Origin: CAZTTH01 sp964615975
GTDB taxonomy: Bacteria > Verrucomicrobiota > Lentisphaeria > JABSQK01 > JAJFLO01
DNA length: 14,567 nucleotides
Assembly (NCBI GenBank): GCA_964615975.1
Contig: CAZTTH010000071.1
Span: 1 to 14,567 of the forward strand
Direction: 5' to 3'
Numbering within the stretch: the first letter of the stretch is position 1; every line of letters starts with the position of its first letter. Position numbers and translations under genes: made by a program. This document shows, in pieces, positions 7,165 to 13,981 of this stretch. Under the pieces are notes generated by a model that was given only the letters and a program-made list of their open reading frames with translations, had not been told where the DNA came from and did not search any database.

Positions 7165-7575
7165 ATGGAGCCAGCAAAATTTCTCTCATCAATCGATTAT
7201 CGCGTCCCATATGCCGATACCGACAAAATGGGGGTGGTCTATTACGCCAATTATCTCGCCTATTTCGAGCGGGTTAGAAGTGAAATGTTGCGCGCCATTG
7301 GTTATACCTATCTGGAAATGGAAACCGAAGGTTTCATGCTGCCGGTGGTAGAGGCCCATTGCCGCTATCTGAAACCCGCTTATTATGATGATATCTTGAG
7401 CATATCCGGATGGTTTGAAGAGCGCAAAGCTGCTCAGATCAAAGTCAGGTGTGAAATCCATCGGTCGGGAGTGCTGTTGACCACCGGCCATACCATTCAT
7501 ATCTGCTTATCGGTGACCAACCAAAAACCGACACGATTGCCACAATCCCTGATCGATCGCATCCCCAGTAATTAA
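7165..7575 (+). CDS. YbgC/FadM-type acyl-CoA thioesterase (hot-dog fold)
   Basis: Hot-dog thioesterases of this type cleave acyl-CoA. The 136-residue product has the family signature YADTDKMGVVYYANYLAYFE at about 16-35, with D20 at the position of the catalytic aspartate, followed by the usual RVRSEMLR helix and the strand HCRYLKPAYYDD. Relatives named YbgC often accompany the tol-pal cell-envelope genes; none are seen here. An earlier in-frame ATG at 7081 would overlap the end of the preceding NamZ-like gene by 61 bases and add 28 residues unlike the family, so ATG 7165 is preferred, 23 bases after that gene's stop. There is no strong Shine-Dalgarno sequence, which fits translation in a two-gene transcript with the muramidase. 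The natural acyl substrate is unknown. Confidence 0.9.
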   Translation: MEPAKFLSSIDYRVPYADTDKMGVVYYANYLAYFERVRSEMLRAIGYTYLEMETEGFMLPVVEAHCRYLKPAYYDDILSISGWFEERKAAQIKVRCEIHRSGVLLTTGHTIHICLSVTNQKPTRLPQSLIDRIPSN

Positions 7576-7617
7576 TCTGAACTTTGATCCGAAAAAATTG
7601 TCATAACCCATCATCGC

Positions 7618-7641
7618 CGGCAGGGAAAATTTTCCTGGCCG
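7618..7641. terminator. Strong stem-loop after the thioesterase gene
   Basis: CGGC at 7618-7621 pairs with GCCG at 7638-7641. An A-G mismatch and a G-T wobble follow, then GGAA pairs with TTCC around an AATT loop; the core GGAAAATTTTCC (7624-7635) is a perfect palindrome. It lies 42 bases after the thioesterase stop. No T-run follows, so it may be a bidirectional or factor-assisted terminator, or a DNA-binding site. A second small palindrome, TGGGT-C-ACCCA, sits at 7648-7658. Confidence 0.35.
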
Positions 7642-7711
7642 CAGGTCTGGGTCACCCACAGTGTCTTTGATAAAAAATTTACATTTATTAATGATTGGTG
7701 ATGACCTTGGT

Positions 7712-7740
7712 TTGAAATGCGACCAAATTGGTCGTATATA
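7712..7740 (+). promoter_or_regulatory. Promoter of the suf operon
   Basis: TTGAAA at 7712-7717 and TATATA at 7735-7740 are separated by exactly 17 bases, the optimal sigma70 spacing. The -10 region continues into a perfect TATAAT at 7739-7744. Transcription would start near 7747-7751, leaving an 80-base, C/T-rich leader before sufB. Because the spacer is filled by a palindrome, this is very probably the regulated promoter of the locus. Confidence 0.6.
7720..7734. promoter_or_regulatory. Probable Rrf2/IscR-type operator in the suf promoter
   Basis: CGACCAAATTGGTCG is a perfect palindrome around the central A at 7727, with partial symmetry continuing to 7717/7737. It occupies the spacer between the -35 and -10 boxes, so a bound dimer would exclude RNA polymerase. 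The Rrf2-family regulator at the end of the same locus (13490-13903) is the natural candidate to bind it. I see no second full copy in the window. Confidence 0.6.
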
Positions 7741-7829
7741 TAATTTGCTGATACATAAACGGATTAATATTCTCTTTTCTCAATCTCAATTTCATTAATT
7801 TATATTGCTCAAAATAAGGTCAGAAGCTT

Positions 7830-9326
7830 ATGCTTGTTGAAGAACAAATCCCAAAGATCGACAGCCCGGACCGGGCTGAAGAATCGGAAGCTGAAACCAT
7901 TGTTGCCGCCTACAGCAATGAAGGATACAAATATGGATTTGTAACCGATATTGCCACTGATACCGCTCCTCCCGGCCTCAATGAAGATACCATCCGCTAT
8001 ATCTCCCAGAAGAAAAATGAACCTGAATTTCTCTTGCAATGGCGCCTGAAAGCTTATCAGCATTGGTTGACTCTCGAGGAACCCAAATGGGCGAATATCG
8101 ACTATCCTCCAATCGATTATGACAAGATGATTTATTATGCCGCGCCCAAGTCCCAGAAAAAATTCAAAAGCCTGGACGATGTCGATCCTGAATTGCTGCG
8201 CACCTACGAACGCCTGGGAATTTCATTGCAGGAACAGGAGCGTCTGGCAGGGGTCGCCATCGATGCCGTTTTCGATAGCGTTTCAGTGGCCACGACATTT
8301 CGGGAAAAATTGGAAAAAATGGGCATTATCTTCTGCTCATTTTCGGAAGCGGTCGCCACCCATCCCGAGCTGATCGAGCGTTATCTTGGAACCGTTGTCC
8401 CTTATCGTGACAACTTTTTCGCGACCTTGAATTCCGCGGTGTTCAGCGATGGGTCATTCTGCTATATCCCCAAGGGCGTGCGTTGCCCGATGGAACTGTC
8501 AACCTATTTCCGCATTAACACGGCGGGTTCGGGCCAATTCGAACGCACCTTGATCATTGCCGAAGAAGATAGTTATGTCAGTTATCTGGAGGGATGCACC
8601 GCCCCCATGCGGGATGAGAATCAACTCCATGCCGCGGTGGTGGAATTGCTGGCGTTTGATCGCGCTCATATCAAATATTCAACCATCCAGAATTGGTATC
8701 CCGGAGATAAGGATGGCAAAGGCGGAATCTACAACTTTGTCACCAAGCGTGGCCGTTGCGAGGGCCATCATTCCAGAATTTCATGGACTCAGGTGGAAAC
8801 TGGTTCCGCGATCACCTGGAAGTATCCCAGTGTCACCCTGAAAGGGGATCACTCCACCGGTGAGTTTTACTCGGTTGCCTTAACCAATAACTGGCAGCAG
8901 GCAGACACCGGCACCAAAATGATTCATATCGGCAAGAACACCTCCAGCAACATCGTCGCGAAAGGGATATCGGGCGGTCATGGGCAAAATTCCTACCGTG
9001 GGTTGGTGAAGATACTCAAAACCGCCACCGATGCTCATAATTACACCCAATGTGATTCACTATTGATGGGGGATAGTTGCGGCGCCCATACCTTCCCATA
9101 CATTGAAGTCGGGAATTCAACCGCCAAAGTGGAACATGAAGCATCCACTTCAAAAATCGGCGAAGATCAGATTTTTTATTGCCAGCAACGCGGGATTTCA
9201 ACCGAAGATGCTGTCGCCATGATCGTAAACGGTTTTTGCAAGGAAGTATTAAAGGAACTGCCCTTGGAATTCGCGGTGGAAGCGCGAAAACTTTTGGAAA
9301 TCAGTCTGGAAGGCAGCGTGGGTTGA
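7830..9326 (+). CDS. sufB: Fe-S cluster assembly scaffold subunit SufB
   Basis: SufB forms the cytoplasmic SufBC2D complex on which new iron-sulfur clusters are built from SufS-derived sulfur. The 498 residues match the family throughout, with the C-terminal block CDSLLMGDSCGAHTFPYIEV, KVEHEASTSKIGEDQ and the ending SLEGSVG. C408 and E437 correspond to E. coli C405 and E434, which are needed for assembly. ATG 7830 follows AAGG at 7816-7819. It is the first gene after the palindromic promoter, so cluster-status control would act on the whole operon from here. A 112-base gap with no visible structure separates it from sufC. Confidence 0.98.
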   Translation: MLVEEQIPKIDSPDRAEESEAETIVAAYSNEGYKYGFVTDIATDTAPPGLNEDTIRYISQKKNEPEFLLQWRLKAYQHWLTLEEPKWANIDYPPIDYDKMIYYAAPKSQKKFKSLDDVDPELLRTYERLGISLQEQERLAGVAIDAVFDSVSVATTFREKLEKMGIIFCSFSEAVATHPELIERYLGTVVPYRDNFFATLNSAVFSDGSFCYIPKGVRCPMELSTYFRINTAGSGQFERTLIIAEEDSYVSYLEGCTAPMRDENQLHAAVVELLAFDRAHIKYSTIQNWYPGDKDGKGGIYNFVTKRGRCEGHHSRISWTQVETGSAITWKYPSVTLKGDHSTGEFYSVALTNNWQQADTGTKMIHIGKNTSSNIVAKGISGGHGQNSYRGLVKILKTATDAHNYTQCDSLLMGDSCGAHTFPYIEVGNSTAKVEHEASTSKIGEDQIFYCQQRGISTEDAVAMIVNGFCKEVLKELPLEFAVEARKLLEISLEGSVG

Positions 9327-9438
9327 CCCCATCGCTTGAGCTTTCCCATTCTCCCGGATGATCACGACCACGCCGTCATGAATTCCGCAACGCATTAACA
9401 AGAAAATCAACCATAGTAATTTTGTAAGGAGTATAAGC

Positions 9439-10215
9439 ATGCTGACGATTACCAATTTGTGGGCACGCGTCGAAGACAAGGACATTTTACGCGGTGTGAA
9501 TTTGACTGTGAACAAGGGGGAAATTCATGCCATCATGGGGCCGAATGGCTCGGGAAAAAGCACGCTGGCGCAAGTATTGGCGGGCCGGGAATCCTATGCA
9601 GTAACCCAGGGAACGATCTCATTTCAGGGCAAGGATCTGCAAGAGATGGAGCCTGATGAACGGGCCCGCGAAGGAATTTTCCTGGCATTTCAATATCCCA
9701 TCGAAATCCCCGGCGTCAACAGCACCTATTTTCTCAAGACGGCATTGAATTCACTCCGCAAGCATCGCGGGGAAAGTGAATTGGATGCCATGGAATTTTT
9801 AGCGTTGGTACGCGCAAAGATGGAGCTGTTGGGGATTGACAAAACCTTGATAAATCGTTCGGTAAACGAAGGATTTTCGGGCGGCGAAAAAAAACGCAAT
9901 GAGGTCTTTCAACTCCAGGTCTTGAATCCGTTATTGGCGATTCTTGATGAAACCGATTCCGGCCTCGATATTGACGCGCTCAAAGTCGTGGCATCCGGGG
10001 TAACCCATTTCCATAATCCTGAAAATGCCGTCATCGTCATCACCCATTATCAACGGCTGTTGAATTATATTACCCCGGATTTCGTGCATGTCCTTTATCA
10101 AGGCAGGATCGTCCGTTCGGGTGGCAAGGAGCTGGCGTCGTATCTGGAAGAACACGGGTATGATGAGATTAAAGATGAGCATGATGCCACCGTCCCGCAG
10201 GAGGCCGTTCAATGA
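9439..10215 (+). CDS. sufC: Fe-S cluster assembly ATPase SufC
   Basis: SufC is the ABC-type ATPase that drives conformational change in the SufBCD complex; it is soluble and not a transporter. Its 258 residues contain Walker A GPNGSGKST at 34-42, the Q-loop AFQYPIEIPGV, the ABC signature FSGGEKKRNE, Walker B with D-loop LLAILDETDSGLDID, and the switch histidine in VITHYQRLL. The QYPIEIPGV and KKRNEVFQL segments distinguish SufC from importer ATPases. A perfect AAGGAG lies seven bases before ATG 9439. Its stop overlaps the sufD start by four bases (ATGA), which implies translational coupling. Confidence 0.98.
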   Translation: MLTITNLWARVEDKDILRGVNLTVNKGEIHAIMGPNGSGKSTLAQVLAGRESYAVTQGTISFQGKDLQEMEPDERAREGIFLAFQYPIEIPGVNSTYFLKTALNSLRKHRGESELDAMEFLALVRAKMELLGIDKTLINRSVNEGFSGGEKKRNEVFQLQVLNPLLAILDETDSGLDIDALKVVASGVTHFHNPENAVIVITHYQRLLNYITPDFVHVLYQGRIVRSGGKELASYLEEHGYDEIKDEHDATVPQEAVQ

Positions 10216-11528
10216 ATGCCGGAATTGCTCACCACGACAATTTAATGCGCCTGGTTCAGCTCCTGGCCTCGCAGAATCACTCACATCCCTGGCTCAGAGA
10301 ATTTCGCCAGCAGGCGGGCAGCCTTTTTAATCAAAAAGGATTGCCATTGCCGGTTCGTAACCATGAAAACTGGCGTTTCACCGACGTCTCGCCATTGACC
10401 AGGATCGAATTCTCGTTGCCAGAAATACCGGCAGACACGGATCTCTCCGCATTGCTTGATCCCCGGATTCTCCCATCTGAAAACGCAACCCAGTTAATCT
10501 TTTTCAATGGCAAATTGATCACGGCGTATCTCTCAACTGAGGCCGAGGCCAATGAAGTAACTGCCCAGTCATTATTTTCACCGGATGTTGTCGGTAATTT
10601 GCAGGTGCGCTCTCAATTTGGCACGCACGCCAAAATCAATCGCGATACATTTATCGCCTTGAATGCCGCTCTGGCCACGGACGGCGCCTATCTGCACATT
10701 CCGGATAACACCGAATTGGCAGACCCCATCCATCTCATTTACCTTCATGGCGACGCATTCAAAGCATTCGTCACCAGTCCGCGCAATTTGATCTGGGTCG
10801 GCAAAAACAGCCAGGTTAATATTGTTGAAAAATATATCGGCATCGGAACCCAGGCGTATTTGAGCAATGCGGTAACCGAAATCAATGCTCTCCCTCACAG
10901 CCGCATCAACCATTGCAAACTCCAGGAGGAAAACGCCTCATCGTTTCATATCGCCCATACTCACGCTCAATTAGCGGACCATTGCGCCTATGTCAATACC
11001 CATATCACCCTCAGCGGCAAATTGGCACGGAATAACGTCAGAGTTTTTTTAGGCGGTGAACGTTCTACCTGTATACTCAATGGTGTGTATCTTGGCAAGG
11101 ATCAGCAGCTGGTCGACAATCACACCTGGATCGATCATGCCAAACCCCATTGCGAAAGCCATGAATTATATAAAGGGATTCTTACCGACAAGGCCAATGG
11201 AGTCTTCAATGGCAAAATCTTTGTTCATCCCCATGCGCAAAAAACCGATGCCAAGCAAACCAATCGGGCGCTGCTGTTATCCGATGATGCTAAAATCAAT
11301 ACCAAGCCGGAATTGGAAATCTATGCCGATGATGTCAAATGTACCCATGGCGCCACGGTCGGACATTTGGATGATGAAGCGCTTTTTTATTTACAAGCCC
11401 GCGGCATTGATCGTCAATCCGCCAACAGCATGTTGACAATCGCATTTGCCGCCGAAGCCTTGGAGCAGGTTGCCAATCAAGAGATCATCGCCAAAACCAA
11501 TGAGCATATTGCAAGGTTGTTTGGATAA
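10212..11528 (+). CDS. sufD: Fe-S cluster assembly scaffold subunit SufD
   Basis: SufD pairs with SufB in the SufBC2D scaffold and supports iron acquisition and cluster formation. The 438-residue product has the weakly conserved helical N-terminus (WLREFRQQAG, ENWRFTDVSPL) and the right-handed beta-helix core. The conserved C-terminal block is DDVKCTHGATVGHLDDEALFYLQARGI. C377 and H379 match E. coli C358 and H360, residues placed at the SufB-SufD interface. An ideal AGGAGG (10199-10204) inside the end of sufC lies seven bases before the start, and the two genes overlap as ATGA. After sufD the operon is interrupted by a 243-base structured gap. Confidence 0.97.
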   Translation: MNAGIAHHDNLMRLVQLLASQNHSHPWLREFRQQAGSLFNQKGLPLPVRNHENWRFTDVSPLTRIEFSLPEIPADTDLSALLDPRILPSENATQLIFFNGKLITAYLSTEAEANEVTAQSLFSPDVVGNLQVRSQFGTHAKINRDTFIALNAALATDGAYLHIPDNTELADPIHLIYLHGDAFKAFVTSPRNLIWVGKNSQVNIVEKYIGIGTQAYLSNAVTEINALPHSRINHCKLQEENASSFHIAHTHAQLADHCAYVNTHITLSGKLARNNVRVFLGGERSTCILNGVYLGKDQQLVDNHTWIDHAKPHCESHELYKGILTDKANGVFNGKIFVHPHAQKTDAKQTNRALLLSDDAKINTKPELEIYADDVKCTHGATVGHLDDEALFYLQARGIDRQSANSMLTIAFAAEALEQVANQEIIAKTNEHIARLFG

Positions 11529-11563
11529 CGGTAGAGGGTATGGGAAGAATTTTGATTAGCATA

Positions 11564-11671
11564 TCTGTTTTACTGAACAGTAGAATTCATGGTTAAATTT
11601 ACTTTTATTTTAAAACAGAAGTTCATGAATAACGGTCTAATATCTCTTTAGCGCCCGGTTTTATCTGGCGC
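11564..11671 (+). promoter_or_regulatory. Structured element between sufD and sufS
   Basis: The 243-base gap 11529-11771 is long for this operon and holds several paired elements. TCTGTTTTA (11564-11572) matches TAAAACAGA (11611-11619) as a nine-base inverted repeat. ATTCATG in its loop (11585-11591) matches CATGAAT beyond the stem (11624-11630), so both together would make an H-type pseudoknot. GCGCC (11651-11655) and GGCGC (11667-11671) form a further hairpin. An AAGGGA (11755-11760) precedes sufS. The element could be an attenuator, an RNA processing site that sets the SufBCD:SufS ratio, or chance pairing in AT-rich DNA. Confidence 0.3.
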
Positions 11672-11771
11672 CTTGAATACATCACCGTTTATTTGTATTT
11701 CACGGTAACCCGAGACGACAGCAGGAATGCTTTTTGTAACAGCCATTGACGATTAAGGGACCAAATTTCTC

Positions 11772-13025
11772 ATGACCGCCAACCAACCACAGATCATCAA
11801 ACCCGGCGAATTCGATGTCCATCGCGTCCGCCTGGATTTTCCCATCCTGGCGCAAAAAGTACAGGGGAAACCATTGATTTATTTCGACAATGCCGCGACG
11901 TCACAAAAGCCCCAGGCCGTGATCGACACGATCCGTGATTATTACACCAGCCACAATGCCAATATCCGCCGTGGTGTTCATGCGTTGAGCGAGCGCGCTT
12001 CGCTGTTGTATGATGCGGCCCGGGAAAAAGTCCGGGCGTTTCTTAATGCCGGCGACAGCCGTGAAATCGTCTTTGTCAGAGGAACAACCGAAGGACTTAA
12101 TTTACTGGCATACAGTTTTGGCGAATCCCAGGTCGGAGCGGGGGATGAAATCGTGATAACCACCCTGGAGCACCACTCAAATATTGTGCCCTGGCAGTTG
12201 TTATGCGAACGGAAAAACGCCGTGCTGCGGGTGGTTCCCATTGCTGACAACGGCGCCTTGGATCTGGAAGAATTTGAGCGGACACTAAGCGCGCGGACGA
12301 AACTGGTTTCCGCTGTGTATACCTCGAATTCATTGGGGGTTATCAATCCCCTCCCGGAGATGATCGATCGGGCACATCGGCGGGGCATTCCCGTGATTGT
12401 CGACGGCGCGCAGACGTCCCCCCATATGAGTATTGATGTGCGCGCACTGGGGTGTGATTTTTATGTCTTTTCAGGCCATAAACTTTATGGCCCCACCGGT
12501 ATTGGGGTGCTTTATGGGAAATACGAACATCTTGAGCGCATGCCACCATTTCAAGGAGGCGGTGACATGATCAAATCAGTTACCTTCGCCAAAACCATAT
12601 ACAACGACCCGCCGCATCGTTTTGAAGCCGGCACGCCGAATATTGCGGGAATTGCGGGTTTGGGAACCGCGCTGGACTATATCAATGGGATCGGCTTGGA
12701 TGTCATCCACCACTACGAAGACCAGCTTTCCCGATACGCGCACGCGCGGCTCAGTGAAATTAACGGCCTCAGGATCATTGCCCCCGGTGATCACAAAGCG
12801 CCCATCATATCTTTTACTCTCAATGACATCCATCCCCATGATATCGGCACGATTCTGGATTCAGAGGGGATCGCGATACGCGCCGGTCATCATTGCACCC
12901 AACCGCTTCTTCACCGTCTCGGTCTGGTGGCGACCGCCCGAGTTTCACTGGCGTTCTACAACACCCGGGAGGAAATTGATGGGTTGATATCGGCGCTCAA
13001 TAAAGTCATCACCATATTCAGGTAA
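11772..13025 (+). CDS. sufS: Cysteine desulfurase SufS (PLP-dependent)
   Basis: SufS converts cysteine to alanine and holds the released sulfur as a persulfide for Fe-S synthesis. The 417 residues show the class V aminotransferase plan: YFDNAATSQKP at 37-47, TTEGLNLLA, TLEHHSNIVPW, the cofactor aspartate in VDGAQTSPH, the PLP-binding lysine K237 in SGHKLYGPTG, and FEAGTPN. The catalytic cysteine C375 lies in RAGHHCTQP, the short-loop arrangement of SufS-type (group II) enzymes. Such enzymes need a partner, and sufU follows five bases downstream. ATG 11772 has AAGGGA 11 bases upstream. Confidence 0.98.
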   Translation: MTANQPQIIKPGEFDVHRVRLDFPILAQKVQGKPLIYFDNAATSQKPQAVIDTIRDYYTSHNANIRRGVHALSERASLLYDAAREKVRAFLNAGDSREIVFVRGTTEGLNLLAYSFGESQVGAGDEIVITTLEHHSNIVPWQLLCERKNAVLRVVPIADNGALDLEEFERTLSARTKLVSAVYTSNSLGVINPLPEMIDRAHRRGIPVIVDGAQTSPHMSIDVRALGCDFYVFSGHKLYGPTGIGVLYGKYEHLERMPPFQGGGDMIKSVTFAKTIYNDPPHRFEAGTPNIAGIAGLGTALDYINGIGLDVIHHYEDQLSRYAHARLSEINGLRIIAPGDHKAPIISFTLNDIHPHDIGTILDSEGIAIRAGHHCTQPLLHRLGLVATARVSLAFYNTREEIDGLISALNKVITIFR

Positions 13026-13030
13026 ACACC

Positions 13031-13483
13031 ATGGGAAATTTGACAGAGTTATATCAGGAAGTATTGCTCGATCACAATCGCAATCCACGAAACTTCCGTG
13101 AATTGAGCGGCGCCACCATCAAGGTGGAAGGATTTAATCCTTTATGCGGCGATCGCATTACTGTGTGGCTGATGATCGCGGATAAGCAGGTCAGGGACAT
13201 CAGTTTCCAAGGTTCCGGGTGCGCGATCTCGAAAGCGTCGGCATCTCTGATGACCGATGCGATCAAAGGCAAATCAATTTTCGAAATTGAACAACTTTAC
13301 CAGGATATTCATGACATGCTGACGGGCAAAGCCAGCGCTCTGCAGGACCTGTCGAGGTTCGGCAAACTGGCGGTTTTATCGGGTGTCTGTGAATTTCCCA
13401 TGCGGGTAAAATGCGCCACCCTGGCCTGGCATGCGATGAATTCTGGCATCCATGGAATCGGCGAAAAAATTACGACTGAATGA
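13031..13483 (+). CDS. sufU: SufU zinc-dependent sulfurtransferase
   Basis: SufU accepts persulfide sulfur from SufS and passes it to the SufBCD scaffold. The 150 residues carry C39 and D41 in NPLCGD, C64 in GSGCAISKASASLM, and C128 in RVKCATLAW, the four expected zinc ligands. The extra segment before the third cysteine (about residues 100-125, ending GVCEFPMRVKC) is typical of SufU and absent from IscU, so this is not the Isc scaffold. ATG 13031 lies five bases after sufS with an AGG eight bases upstream. The locus has no sufE, which agrees with SufU being the SufS partner. Confidence 0.96.
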   Translation: MGNLTELYQEVLLDHNRNPRNFRELSGATIKVEGFNPLCGDRITVWLMIADKQVRDISFQGSGCAISKASASLMTDAIKGKSIFEIEQLYQDIHDMLTGKASALQDLSRFGKLAVLSGVCEFPMRVKCATLAWHAMNSGIHGIGEKITTE

Positions 13484-13489
13484 AACGTT

Positions 13490-13903
13490 ATGATCAAACT
13501 AAGTAAAAAAGTAGAGTATGGCTTGATCTCCCTGTTGCATTTGGCGACATTGGAAAATAATGCCATCGCCACCTGCCGGGACATCGCGTTAAATTATCAT
13601 ATTCCCGCGGAGGTCTTGGGCAAAGTCCTCCAGAGCCTAGCGAAAGCGGAATTGATCGAATCTTTCCACGGAGTTACCGGTGGCTACCGCCTGCGCAAAA
13701 CCCTGCCCGAAATATTGCTGGGTCAGGTCATCGAAGCGTTGGAAGGTCCCCTTCATATCGCTCCATGCACATGCGAAAATTATGTCTGCCCGCAGGAGCC
13801 GCATTGTAATATCAAGGAACCGATATTCCATTTCCAAGATCGTTTAATGAAGTTTGTCCATGAAATTTCCCTGGCTTCATTTCAGAATTCGCAGCTTGAT
13901 TAG
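13490..13903 (+). CDS. Rrf2-family regulator, likely Fe-S-sensing repressor of the suf operon
   Basis: Rrf2 proteins (IscR, NsrR, CymR, RirA) are dimeric winged-helix regulators, many of which bind a [2Fe-2S] or [4Fe-4S] cluster. The 137 residues start KLSKKVEYGLISLLHLA, carry a helix-turn-helix at about 26-58 (CRDIALNYHIPAEVLGKVLQ) and a wing GVTGGYRLRK at 61-70. A cysteine cluster APCTCENYVCPQEPHC follows, with C93, C95, C100 and C106 near the IscR ligands C92, C98 and C104. The gene begins six bases after sufU and is probably co-transcribed. The palindrome in the sufB promoter is its likely target, giving feedback on the whole locus. I cannot say which signal (iron, oxygen, nitric oxide) matters. 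Confidence 0.9.
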   Translation: MIKLSKKVEYGLISLLHLATLENNAIATCRDIALNYHIPAEVLGKVLQSLAKAELIESFHGVTGGYRLRKTLPEILLGQVIEALEGPLHIAPCTCENYVCPQEPHCNIKEPIFHFQDRLMKFVHEISLASFQNSQLD

Positions 13904-13908
13904 AGGTA

Positions 13909-13922
13909 GACTGAAAGCAGTC
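13909..13922 (+). terminator. Short stem-loop after the Rrf2 gene
   Basis: GACTG at 13909-13913 and CAGTC at 13918-13922 form a five-base stem with an AAAG loop, starting five bases after the Rrf2 stop. No T-tract follows directly. It is a weak candidate for the end of the suf transcript. Confidence 0.25.
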
Positions 13923-13981
13923 GAACTCCCCGCTTATTGTACTCTGCGCGGTCAAAAGGAGCACTTATCCACGCATTTTTT

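Noticed and set aside
11759..11767. GACCAAATT just before sufS, identical to nine bases of the suf operator
   Set aside because: Only one arm is present; the mirrored half (TTTCTC) does not match, so it is more likely chance overlapping the ribosome-binding region.
11978..12388. A 136-codon minus-strand frame inside sufS
   Set aside because: It is fully antisense to a well-supported enzyme gene and its low-complexity translation fits no family.
13031..13483. Calling the scaffold-like gene iscU or nifU instead of sufU
   Set aside because: The insertion before the third cysteine and its position directly after sufS are SufU traits, and no isc genes are present.
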